DNA of 30,297 bases. It comes from Bigelowiella natans CCMP2755 (taxonomy: Eukaryota; Cercozoa; Chlorarachniophyceae). Every line of letters starts with the position of its first letter. The stretch's first letter is position 1. Position numbers and translations under genes: made by a program. Below the pieces are notes generated by a model that saw only the letters and a program-made list of their open reading frames with translations, had not been told where the DNA came from and searched no databases. This document shows, one piece after another, positions 9,884 through 19,410 of the stretch. The stretch is from NCBI GenBank assembly GCA_000320545.1, contig ADNK01003004.1, forward strand, positions 1 through 30,297, read 5' to 3'.

Positions 9884-10773
9884 AACGGTAAAAGGAATAC
9901 AGTTATATTGTGATAATCTTTCTATCGAAGAATTCTTCTCGTGGCACTAATCACATGTACGTATTCTTGCCTAGGTGTGCGTAGCAGGGGTGTCCAACGC
10001 GGGCAAGTCCTCACTAATAAACCATCTCCTGAAGAAGGACAATATTGCACGTGCCTCCTCCGTCACTGGGAAGACGCGAAGCGTCGATTTGTTCATAGTG
10101 AACGACAAATTCATCCTTGTGGATCTGCCTGGATTTCCCGGTGCCGACGGCCAGGTGTAGACTCCGAAAAAACCATAAAGCTGAAACAATAAATCAGATA
10201 TTTTTTTGAAGATAGATACATAACTGATGCTCTTAATTTATCTGATTTCAACGCTCTCTCGGTCAATGTAAATCACATACCCCTTTTCCGCCTCACCCGC
10301 TGTTTCTCTACGATGAATAGGCATCGAAGTTGTGGGACGAGCAGTTTGAGCCTCTCGTGCAGGTTTACCTCCGCGACGCGGAAGATCTTAGAGGAATGTT
10401 GTTTGCCCACGATGTTCGTTGGCCAGTCACGAGTGATGAAGTCAGGTGGGCGAGAAACTATATCTCCTTATAGGAATCGCTTCCTACAAATATTTATGAA
10501 ACATATTGACAACAACTATTAACTCCGGTTTATCTTTGTTACGTTAGATATCTGACCGCGGCCAAACAACTGAACCTCCCCGTCCTAGCGCTTTTGACAA
10601 AAGACGACCGCGTTGAGCACAAGCAGAGGAATTGGGGGCTCTCGCGTTTCATGCAGGACACCGGATTCGACGGTCGGCATATACACTACTGCTCTGACAA
10701 CAAGCTGCCACAATGCAGAAAAAGCAGGAGAATGGCTTTGCGGTTCATAGAGTCAGTGTGTGGGCGGAAATAG
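9328..10773 (+). CDS. engB: EngB/YsxC-type ribosome-biogenesis GTPase, probably plastid-targeted
   Basis: EngB GTPases assist late assembly of the large ribosomal subunit in bacteria and organelles. Five exons join in perfect phase: 9328-9478, 9640-9803, 9975-10154, 10321-10445 and 10548-10773, giving 281 residues. G1/P-loop is GVSNAGKS (residues 110-117). The EngB-specific G2 region is TGKTR (136-140), G3 is DLPG (155-158), G4 is TKDD (224-227), and a G5-like Ser lies in HYCSDNK. The N-terminus is hydrophobic (PPFLVCFLVLSSLPVI) and then basic with Ser/Thr/Arg. This looks like a bipartite signal plus transit peptide, as used for plastids bounded by an ER-derived membrane. The ATG at 9328 was chosen because it puts the hydrophobic stretch at the terminus; an upstream in-frame ATG at 9277 exists. 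The stop is TAG, and an AATAAA lies at 10827-10832. Intron 2 holds a (TA)n tract at 9846-9880. Confidence 0.88.
9846..9880. repeat. (TA)n microsatellite
   Basis: About 17 TA units in intron 2 of engB, directly after a short (CA)n run. Confidence 0.95.
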
Positions 10774-11303
10774 AAACGTCTCATTTGAACTCCCAATGAT
10801 AAAACACCCATGACGAAATCTTGGGCAATAAATAAGCATGTGCGCGATCAACAAGGAACTCAACAGCCAGCGCGGTTATGCATTGTTGCCGCGTACAGCA
10901 TGCGCCGCGTACGGCTATAGTACATTATAACAGTCAGCAGGTACATGACAATCGTATCATTGACACGCGTGTGATAGGACTTCTAGACTTGTTGTGTCAT
11001 TGATATTGCCGCCCATGTATCTTTAACATATATAGCTAGATAGCTGTAGCACATCCAGGCGCATCGCACGCAGAGTTCATTATAATATATGCAATATGAT
11101 ATGTATATATAATATATATATACCATATTGCTGTGTCTATTATATATTTGATGTATGGCAGATGAAAGTAGATGCATGGCACACGTCATGCGATGATGCA
11201 TACTTCATACATTATTACATCTTGCCGCTGCTTCTGGCTGGAAAAAGTTTCATGATGTTGTTATTTTTCATGATTTGCATGGTGCATGAACTTTTTAATA
11301 GCA
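10774..11303. other. Convergent spacer between engB and the SAHH-like gene
   Basis: AT-rich 3' flank of both genes, with the candidate polyadenylation signal at 10827. Short palindromes and TATATA runs lie around 11025-11150. No exon or RNA gene is supported. Confidence 0.5.
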
Positions 11304-12008
11304 TCATGCGAACCTGGCCAGTTCCCTCTCAATCAACATGCTGTATTTGTGGCGGACTTGCTCTGCAATTCCCTGGGCGATATGCTCTTGAATGAGTCCC
11401 CTTTGCAATTCCTCATCAACGTCTATGAGCCCACACGCTGTGCGCCTATCCGAGCAATTTTCATAAGTGTCCCTACCCACTCCAATCGCGACAGAGCCTA
11501 TTAATAGCCTACCAGTTTCACCATGTTTCACATCAGAACATACACACACACGCACTAACACACACACACTCACAGGCACAAATAGATAGACAGAAGGGCA
11601 GAGGGGCACAATACATTCACAAATTGTATACAGAGATGCGCATGCACAACACACGTGGCCCCACACAAACACGCCAGCATGAAATGTATCAGGGAACTCC
11701 TCCGACATTCAAACGTAACGAGCTGACGGAAAAACGACGACCCCATCGTAAGTTGCATCTCGTTCGGCTCTCCAGCGTTAGAGCACCGATCTTCAAAGGT
11801 CAATGGAAAGCCTGAATAGGCGAGGTTGACTGTCCGTCTCTCGTTGCCGTTGGAGCGGCTCTTATCGCACACCAATGGGACCCTGAAGCGTTGATTCCAA
11901 TCGTTCGTCTGAGAGACATTACAGCGCAGGGAGGGGGCGCTGAGCTCACGATCAGAAGAGGATACCTGAGTTCGTTGATATCCCAATCGTTAGTACGACA
12001 GCCAGCTA

Positions 12009-12050
<42 letters not shown>

Positions 12051-12726
12051 ACATGGCGTTAACCTACCGAAAGTAGGAGTGCACCGTCCTTTAGCAGAGG
12101 GAGCTTGGTCTCGTGCAACGAGCACTTTCCGCTCGCGCCGATGATGATATCGCTTTCCTCTAACAGGGGCTCTAGATCTGTGGACGATGTGAAAATACTA
12201 TTCTCCGTAACGGTATCCTCCGCTGCATCAGCGTCTTCCCCGTGTTGGCCTCCTTCATTTTTATTTATGCTACTGCTCTTGCCGAGGTTCGGATCGAAGA
12301 TCTTCGCTTCTATCACACCTGTCTCATTCAGGTGTGCTTGTATGTTCATGCCGATGGCGCCTCCCCCCAATATCAGCGCCTTTGAAGAGACTGTTGTTGC
12401 AAGACAGCAAAAATTGTATATAAAACCACGGTGGTAATGAGAAGACAAATAGAAAATCCCACATCTTCACTATGAGCATACCTCCAACAGCAGAACGTCC
12501 CTTTTGACCATTACGAGTTTGAGTTATATTAGAGAGCACACGAGGCATGGTGAAGTGGGAGATCAGCGGACTTTCGTATCTTTAAGATTATTCGAAACAC
12601 AGGGCGCAGGAGTAACACGATTCATCTTTATTTGAGCGGCACAGTATTGCGGGGAAATACAATTAACACATGTACTGGAAATATGGAATGCGCCGCGTAT
12701 GTGTAAGTGAGTTTGTTTACGCATCG

Positions 12727-12771
<45 letters not shown>

Positions 12772-14273
12772 TATAGAAAGAAGCTGACTTGAGTTTCGCG
12801 AAGCTCCGCGCGACATTGTACACAGGCAGAACAAGCGATCCACTGTTGTCATACCTGAAAAAAGAAATCGCCATTGTTGTAGATTCACGCACAATTAATG
12901 GTTATGTTTGTGTAGCGATACTACTACTGCAGCAGCTGCTAGCACAACTATACGAGCAATACTTCTGCAGCCTTTGCCATCCACTACTTGTCTGCTCTAC
13001 TCCGAACATAAATCTACAATAAAGTTGGAGCCGAGCCAACAAACAACCAGCAAAAACAGCGATCGGTAAGTCACGCAAAATATTCTTTCGATCCTCCGAA
13101 AGAAAGCTGTAAATGATGCAGGGAAAAAGCAATACGTGGCTCCAAATTGAAAATTTAGATAAAAATCATTTCTTGCCAAAATCTCTTCTGCAGTGGGAAG
13201 GCCTCGTCGAGCGTGTTTTCAAAAGCGAATGTCAGATGCGTACCTTGCGCCGTCAGAGAGAGCTGGGGTATGTAGAAGCATTTTGTTGACTTTTTCCAAA
13301 AGCATGCCGCCATCATCCATGATCACCACCAGCGGCTTGTCTTCTCGCCGGCTGTTGCGATAGATAACATCGATGAATGGTATGGGCCATAGTAATGTGA
13401 GCACACCTGCCAGCGTTTGTGTTTACTTCCAGCAGATCTCTTATTCGCGCGCACACATCTTGAGTACTCACATCGAAGCCATCGTCGAAAGCCTTTCAGT
13501 TGGTAATAAAGAAGAATATGGAATAGGATTTGCTTTGGAAGTGGCGGCTCGGTATGTGGGGGAAACAAGAGCGTAGAAGCTCTGGTAATCGAAAGAATGA
13601 CTCTATGCACGGGGAAACAAAATTGTTCTCTAAGAACATTCTCCTCCCTTTGTCTGTCTTATGACCCCTCCTTTCAGTGTAGAGCGACTGACCTCGTGAG
13701 AATCAAAGTGCACAGAGCGCGGATTCACGTCGAAACCTCTTTGTCGCAGGTAACTAAAAACGTCCGGGTGGGTAGAATAGCACTTCCCCAAGACATGTAT
13801 ACGTTCAGCGCTTCGCTCGCGGAAACTCTCGAGCATCAGGGCCACAGTGCCTGGTAATTTGAATGGACGCACTCAATCAGCTCCTGTTCTATCGCACTTA
13901 GTGAGTGTGAGTGCCTGCTTACTGAGAAGATGCTGCGATGCGAAGATGTGCGTGTTTGGAGGGAATTTCTTAAATCCTGTGAGGCGGTACGCCTGTCGAA
14001 AACGAACAAAACACGAGAAACACAGAGGTCATCTGAGCTCGAGATGCCAAATTCCATAAGTATCTACATCGAATGGGAAATTCATACAAGGTCTGCGACA
14101 GGCATGAACTCCCGCAGCCGGCTCGCCGCCCACATTCTCCCTCGTCCGACTTCGCGCGAGGAGGCCGCTTGTCAGCTTGTCCTGTAGCTGTTCAACCTAC
14201 GTGGTGATGTCCCGAACAACAACTCCACTCGTGTTGGTGGCTCCGATCGCACACAAAAAGTTCTCGTAAGAAT
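11304..14273 (-). CDS. Adenosylhomocysteinase-like NAD(P)-binding protein (multi-exon, N-terminus incomplete)
   Basis: Predicted exons, in transcript order: 14273-14201, 14092-14068, 13992-13923, 13850-13693, 13492-13407, 13351-13244, 12854-12789, 12579-12482, 12390-12064, 12005-11966, 11882 to about 11720, and about 11437-11304. All junctions except the last keep phase. Recognisable blocks follow the order of the SAHH/alanine-dehydrogenase-like two-domain fold. They are HIFASQHLLSTVALMLESF, VLGKCYSTHPDV, DKPLVVIMDDGGMLLEKV, SLVLPVYNVARSFAKLKYES, then the Rossmann glycine loop ALILGGGAIGMNIQAHL (12390-12064), SDIIIGASGKCSLH, and VNLAYSGFPLTFED. The C-terminus is helical (QVRHKYSMLIERELARFA) and ends in TGA. 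It is not a canonical SAHH: the spacing and the motifs around the catalytic Lys/Asp differ. Substrate is unknown. The 25-nt exon and the exon at 14201 are the least certain. Reading through instead of splicing there would meet one in-frame TAG at 14200-14198. Confidence 0.65.
12010..12053. repeat. (CA)n microsatellite abutting a splice acceptor
   Basis: About 18 CA units. On the transcript strand this is (TG)n ending four bases from the TTAG acceptor of the exon at 12005-11966. Confidence 0.9.
12728..12768. repeat. (TA)n microsatellite
   Basis: About 20 TA units in the intron between the SAHH-like exons ending at 12789 and starting at 12579. Confidence 0.95.
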
Positions 14274-14660
14274 CTACGAGCAATGCGTGCTTGCTTCAGC
14301 CATTTTCTGGGCGACAAACAACCTTTTGCTTTTGTCCGTGCGATTTTGTGCCAAATTCGTCATCGTATAGGCGGTTTTACACATCAGACTATCCTCTCAA
14401 GCTGTCGCAGATAGTAATCGTTTTCGCTTTGATCTTCCTCGGATCCGAAGAAGCGGAGTTGCTTACACGAACTTTCCAGAACTTTCCGTAAAACAGTGAT
14501 CGATGGAATTTATTGGTGCGACATGCAGATTTCGATGTCGTTATGGGTTAACCGCCTTGGATGGTGATGCAGCCTCTTGGTAGAATTCCGATGAATTGAA
14601 GGATCGACTCAGACCTCCTCCCATAACCCAAAAGTAGTACTTAACAGGACGCTCGCCAAG
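14274..14660. other. Divergent spacer upstream of the SAHH-like (-) and DUF6604-like (+) genes
   Basis: This should contain the first exon(s) of the SAHH-like gene. A minus-strand piece around 14440-14390 reads SEEDQSENDYYLRQLERI and looks coding, but its phase does not fit the next exon, so it is not joined. No promoter motif is convincing. Confidence 0.4.
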
Positions 14661-15623
14661 ATGATGATAGAGCCCCGGCTAGACCATGCCCTCAGAACCA
14701 AAAAGCTCCGAGCCTCCGCCAGCCAGGGTAGATCATGGGAAACTGCACATTTTACGAGCCGTGTTTTTCCAACAAATTGCATTTCTCGCTTAGCCTTTAA
14801 ACCCTTTCCATTCAAACCTCAGCCTCCGATAATCCACAATGCTAGATTTCGAGGAGGAAGAGAACGGGGGATTTCATCGTGGCCCAAAGGCCCTGCTGCG
14901 CCTTTTGTTGCTGCGCCACATCCCATTTATGGGCCAACTGGTTTTGGGTTAGGGTCAAAAAGAAAGAGGGAGAGAGATTTGTGTTATTTGGAATATAAAC
15001 AGGCAACCAATACTTTCTTAAACTGGCTCCAGGAAAGCTCACGTCAAGATCCTATTAACAGCTGCAAAAAGATCAAACTGGCTGTGGAAAAGATAAAAGC
15101 CGCTGGTATGCAAATGCCCAAACATGTACGAGATGCACTGGCGTCGAGCATCGGTAAACGAAAAAGAGTGAAAGGGACGCTTAAGCAAAAAGACGAAGGT
15201 CACGACCACTTCATTAGGTTATTAGAAAGTATCCAAAAGGAATTTCTTTCGGACCACAATGAAAGCCCCCGCCATGCTCGTCGTCGTGGTCTACGAAAAA
15301 GTGCCAGGCGCAGATTGAAGCTGAACGTCACTTCACATCTCCCTCCTGATTCTGGTGAAACTAAGCCACCTGAATTGGAAAATCACCGTAGAAAGCTTAG
15401 CCTTGAGACTAAAGAAAGATCCCATTTCGGAGGAAACTCTAATAAAAAATTAACTTACCCTCCTGTCCTAAAGACCAAACCGTTCCCAGTCCTCCTTCCG
15501 AACCAAGACCACAAGTCCATGGATTTAGAAGATGAGACGCCATTCAAGGTGAAACATGCAAACAGTCCTGTTACTCTCAGATATTTCCCAGCAGAGGATG
15601 AAAGGGGACTTGTCCATTTGTGA
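14661..15623 (+). CDS. DUF6604-like protein of unknown function
   Basis: Single open frame of 320 codons with no need for introns. The first 100 residues are basic and Pro/Arg-rich (KPFPFKPQPP; RGGRERG), with no clear signal peptide. From about residue 106, LCYLEYKQATNTFLNWLQES and the amphipathic stretch to about residue 200 (INSCKKIKLAVEKIKAAGM...HFIRLLESIQKEFL) resemble the N-terminal helical DUF6604 domain known from fungal and oomycete proteins, whose function is unknown. In those proteins the domain usually leads a longer chain; here the remainder is a basic, low-complexity tail rich in RRR/KS and ends with TGA. The upstream part could be non-coding, with translation starting nearer the domain. 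Family match is by eye only. Confidence 0.5.
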   Translation: MMIEPRLDHALRTKKLRASASQGRSWETAHFTSRVFPTNCISRLAFKPFPFKPQPPIIHNARFRGGRERGISSWPKGPAAPFVAAPHPIYGPTGFGLGSKRKRERDLCYLEYKQATNTFLNWLQESSRQDPINSCKKIKLAVEKIKAAGMQMPKHVRDALASSIGKRKRVKGTLKQKDEGHDHFIRLLESIQKEFLSDHNESPRHARRRGLRKSARRRLKLNVTSHLPPDSGETKPPELENHRRKLSLETKERSHFGGNSNKKLTYPPVLKTKPFPVLLPNQDHKSMDLEDETPFKVKHANSPVTLRYFPAEDERGLVHL

Positions 15624-16259
15624 TTAGCCAGACACCTGTACCACTACCACGTCGGCAGCAACGAGGCCGTGATGACAGGTTCCAAAATATGTTTTTCGCT
15701 CCAATTTGTGAACAAGTATTACCACAATGCAAAATGATTCGAAAAGACACAATCGTTCGAGGTTTGAACGTAGATTTGTGGTCGCATCATTTTTTATGCA
15801 CACTGTGCGCATCAGTTGCGTCAGAGCACAACTGAGCACGCCGAAAGCATCCAATGTACTTTTTAAATGTGAATAATGATGAAAAATGAGCCATGAAAAC
15901 TTTTTTTTTGTCAACAATTTATTAAAAGAAAATTTAGCGCATTTCATTCCTATTTGTCCATGTTGACATGTGCTGCGCGCATTTCAATGCTTGCAAAAGG
16001 TGCCGTTTGATCTGGACGTGCTGTTTCAGAACTGGGCATACGTGCTCTAGTATCGTTTTGAACCAGCTATTCTGTGCCAGTGTTTGGGACATGTACATGT
16101 GTCGTAGTGCACATAATATTTGTGTTGTTAACTATTGCGGTAGTAGGATCAGTACATGTCAACGACAGTAAGGCTAAAAATATAGTATTGATCTTTAGAC
16201 CCTGCGGCCAAGGCAACTGCCATCGCAAATCTAGGCATTAATTTTCTATGTCAGGGAAT
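15624..16259. other. Convergent spacer
   Basis: About 640 bp between the DUF6604-like stop and the universal-stress-protein stop. It contains GTACATG-type short palindromes near 16090 and 16365. No coding exon, tRNA or repeat stands out. Confidence 0.5.
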
Positions 16260-17400
16260 CTACTTCACGATTACTGTACTGATTTTGCTATTATGGACAA
16301 GATAATCTGCCACTGATCCTACTAGAGCCCGCCCTATAGCACCCATTCCTGTAGTAAAGTACATGTATGAAAGGGGAGATTGAGCACGAGTTTGCCTATT
16401 ATAATTTTAGTAGATATGCACGGATAAATATAGCACACTTGTAGAAACGCGCTGCAAATAATCACCTCGAGAGCCGCAAACTAAAAAGTCGAAATCTTCA
16501 GCGTTTGTTCGGGCATATTCCTCGATGTCATACTTTACAGCAGAACCAGTTCTCTCATTACCGAGGTAAAGTTTTGGCTCCACGGGCATGTCTGAGTAAA
16601 ATCATGAATGGAAGAATATTTCCTGGATATTTCCCGTATGTTTCTATTTATTTCCTTTGCCTCTATTCTAAGTGGTGTGAAAAAAATACTACCCAGTTTC
16701 TTCGCGAGGCCTACCAGGTCATTCAGAACTGCCTCACCCTGCTGGTGAGCTCGCTTTTCTAGGCCACGGTTCACCATGTTGTAGTCGAACGTCATTCCCA
16801 TATGTGGGATGATGGGGACCTGGTAGTCATGCTGTCGAATAAACTTTGTAGGCCAAAAACTGTTTTCTGTCGCAAGTAGATGAATAAATCTAGTGCTAGA
16901 TTTTTACCGGCTCATAGGTATAGACGTGGAACAATGTCACTTTGTCTCCCTTCTTGTATAGGATTTTGCTGCAGAACTCAACGACACGTTTGCTGTGTGC
17001 GGAGGTCAAGGGAGAATTATGGCCGCGGTTGGATCGATTGAATATCATAAAGACTTCAAGAACCCTAGTCTCGCTCCCCATTCTCTTTTTCTCTTCTTCC
17101 TATGATTCAGTACCTTTGCTCAGAACCATCGACGCAGACGAGAAAGGAAGTTGCCATGTCGTTTTTCTTAGTCTCTGTGTCGCTTTTCTTAGTCTCCTAC
17201 ACATCATTACACAGTTGTTTGTAATCTGTAACCCTAGATTGTCTGTCTTTCAGCCGCCCCGCTTCTCCTTTTTACTTGTCCCAAACGACCATTAGCTGAG
17301 CGTGCGAACATCACTCTTCGTTAAGGCACCTAACGCAGACTACCTGATCATCAGATTGAGTCACATCTTCGGTCTTCCGTTGCTTTACGGTCGTGCTCAT
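16260..17400 (-). CDS. Universal stress protein (UspA) family protein
   Basis: Small Rossmann-like UspA domains bind ATP or other nucleotides and act in stress responses. Five exons join without a phase conflict: 17400-17344, 17099-16908, 16843-16693, 16591-16466 and 16348-16260, giving 204 residues. The start MSTTVKQRKTEDVTQ is followed by a charged linker. The domain then begins at about residue 28 with RVLEVFMIFNRSNRG and contains KRVVEFCSKILYKKGDKVTL FHVY, EEYARTNAEDFDFLVCGSRG and a C-terminal GRALVGSVADYLVHN...STVIVK. The family's nucleotide-binding signature G-x2-G-x9-G-S/T is partly kept as G-M-G-A-I-G-R-A-L-V-G-S-V. The first strand has Phe-Asn-Arg where the classic ATP-binding type has an Asp, so nucleotide binding may be altered. 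The stop is TAG, with an in-frame TGA two codons later. Confidence 0.85.
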
Positions 17401-18045
17401 GGTGTGATCTTTCAGCTTTGTAGGAATGTACTTGCTCTTTGTTTCGATTCAGCGAACTGAGATGCAACACGTATCTTATTTCAAAAGTAGAGGCAAGTTG
17501 ACCGTCAAGAACGTTTGATCATTGATCATCTCGATGTAGATGTAATGTACGTGTTTCGCGCCAGTGAGAAAGAAGCGTTTACGTTGTTTGGGTTTTAAAA
17601 GCTTTCGGGTGCTCGTCGGAAGTCAATTAAGATCTCGCAAGATCCTAATAAATTTATCCCCTTGCAATTTAGGTACAACGACATCGAGCGAAGGGCTGAA
17701 GTTCTACATATTGCAGGTTCTTTTGAAGGCGTCTTTATTTTCAACGTAATACAAAATTCATTTTTAGAAGTTTGACCGGTCGCAAGATCGCAAAAAGAAA
17801 CAGATGCAATTTTCGGTAAAAAAACGTTTGAAATCATGACGCCTGTGTTAAATGTTCTATGATTTAAGTAAGCTTGCGCGGATGGGTACACAAGCTTGCA
17901 GCAGTCAAAAATCTGTCAAAATTCTCTCATACCCATAACCTCCAGGAACTCATCGGGACAAAAATGGAATGCCATTTCACGGCTGCGGCATGTAATGCAG
18001 ACGGAAAACAACAAAACAACAAAACAACAAAACAACAAAAACAAC
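17401..18045. other. Spacer between USP promoter and 5S rRNA
   Basis: Contains the 5' flank of the universal stress protein gene. A 99-codon minus-strand frame at 17595-17891 has no recognisable motif and is not called. A pentanucleotide A/C repeat closes the region. Confidence 0.45.
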
Positions 18046-18061
18046 ACAAAAAAGAGAAAAA
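18004..18061 (-). terminator. Pol III T-run terminator after 5S rRNA, next to an (AACAA)n repeat
   Basis: On the minus strand the 5S gene is followed within 5 nt by a TTTTT run (18061-18057) and then a second run of seven T (18053-18047). Both are typical Pol III termination signals. Downstream lies a GTTTT/GTTGTTTT repeat (plus strand: AACAA pentamers, 18004-18045). Confidence 0.75.
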
Positions 18062-18065
18062 TATT

Positions 18066-18184
18066 GGATACAACAACGCCGTGTTCCCGCGTGGTCCCCC
18101 ACCGCAGTACTAACGAGTCCCAACGACGCTTAACTTCCGAGTTCGGCAGGGATCGGGTGTATTAGTCGTGGTATGGTCGTATCC
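18066..18184 (-). rRNA. 5S ribosomal RNA
   Basis: 119 nt, the standard length. The gene starts GGATACGACCATACCACG and ends GTTGTATCC; the two ends pair to form helix I. Conserved internal features are present: CCGATCCCTGCCGAACTCGG in loop B/helix III, GAAGTTAAGCG (the box A region) and GGTGGGGGACC (the box C region). Promoter elements are therefore internal, read by TFIIIA/TFIIIC. It stands alone in this window rather than in a tandem array and lies between protein genes, 222 bp from the start of the divergent membrane-protein gene. Confidence 0.95.
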
Positions 18185-18406
18185 ATCTACATGCTAAGAA
18201 ACAAACTACTGTCATCTAAATACATCATTCGGACATTTCATGTCGCAGGGAAGAATTCACATGAAGATTTGATGCTTTCTGGTTGTATGAGGGTTGTCGC
18301 AGAGGAAAACCAGAGCTTTTTAAAAAAGAAACCAAACGCTCACAGCCCGGGTCACAGAGTTTCATAACCGGAAAAGAACGCTCGCCCGGAAACGGTGCTG
18401 GAAACA

Positions 18407-19410
18407 ATGGGGAGACGGATACACGATTCACTAATTCCGGCGCGATTCCTCTCGACAATGGGCTATCTCATTGCGGCCTCGCTGGTTTATTTTAGTAAGG
18501 TCGGCAATCTGGAAGCATGCGATAAGTGCTCGTGATCATTTCGTTGTTGAGGGGCATGCTGACACTTACACAACTCACACAATCTCTCTTACCTCCCTAT
18601 CCGTATATTCCAGGACGACAACATCCGGTCCTCGTTAGCAGCAACGTACTCCACATCTGAGTACGACACGAAAGACAGGTCTTCTCAGGAATAGCCTTAA
18701 TACTCAGCTAGGATAAAATGCAATTACCTCTAAACGCACGTAATGGCACATAATACGCAGCGAAATTACTGCGGCGATAACTCTCGTCGTCACGTGCCTG
18801 GCAATACAAATCTTGAGCATGCTTAGCGGCTACACACTGTTCATGGCTCAGCTCAACGCAATCCGTAAGAGAATTTCCAGAGTTTTGATGACCATTTATC
18901 CCCCAAAACTGCTTATTCTGATGCTCTTGATCGCTGAGACTATAATCCGTGTTAAGGGGGAAGGGGGTGCTCGATAATACGTACAGTTGTGTAGATGACG
19001 TTGAAGGTGCTATGGTATTATGATTCAGACGTCCTTTTGAATGCTATCGGCGCCATTCTGACCTGCTGGTTCATCTTAGATTCGTGGCATGTGAGTCATC
19101 ATACACTTACAATTTGTCGATTCTGTTTCGGTTTAAAAGAGAGAGTTTCTGATTTGAATCCTTCAGGTTACATCATTCTGGTACCTCTTCACCTTTTTCA
19201 GGTAATCATCCTACTAGTAATTTGATGGGATGTTAAGTTCTTAAATAACATTACTTTTACAGTCTGCTTCCACTGGCCCTTGAGATATCGTACATGTTGA
19301 ATATGATGTGCTGCAACATACAGGTATGGGATTCCGTTTCGTTTCTCTTCCTTCCCATCTTCTCTATAAATTGCTGATAGTTGTTTTTTCTTGCTGTAAT
19401 GTAGTCCTGA
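18407..19410 (+). CDS. Unknown small multi-pass membrane protein (170 aa)
   Basis: Seven exons fit together with no phase break: 18407-18499, 18614-18645, 18761-18950, 18995-19090, 19167-19201, 19263-19323 and 19405-19410. The last exon encodes only Ser and the TGA stop. The chain starts MGRRIHDSLIPARFLSTMGY. Four to five hydrophobic segments are visible: YLIAASLVYF; EITAAITLVVTCLAIQILSM; LLILMLLIAETII; VLLNAIGAILTCWFILDSW; and a Phe/Leu/Met-rich C-terminal pair (SFWYLFTFFRSLLPLALEIS, then YMLNMMCC). A short basic loop (NAIRKRISRV) sits between segments 2 and 3. No family is recognised and no catalytic motif is seen. A better-looking donor exists in exon 1 (GTAAGG at 18496) but breaks the frame of exons 2-3. 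An AATAAA at 19483-19488 is a plausible polyadenylation signal. Confidence 0.65.

Noticed and set aside
17595-17891. 99-codon minus-strand open frame
   Set aside because: No motif, no consistent splice partners; length is not surprising in 30 kb.
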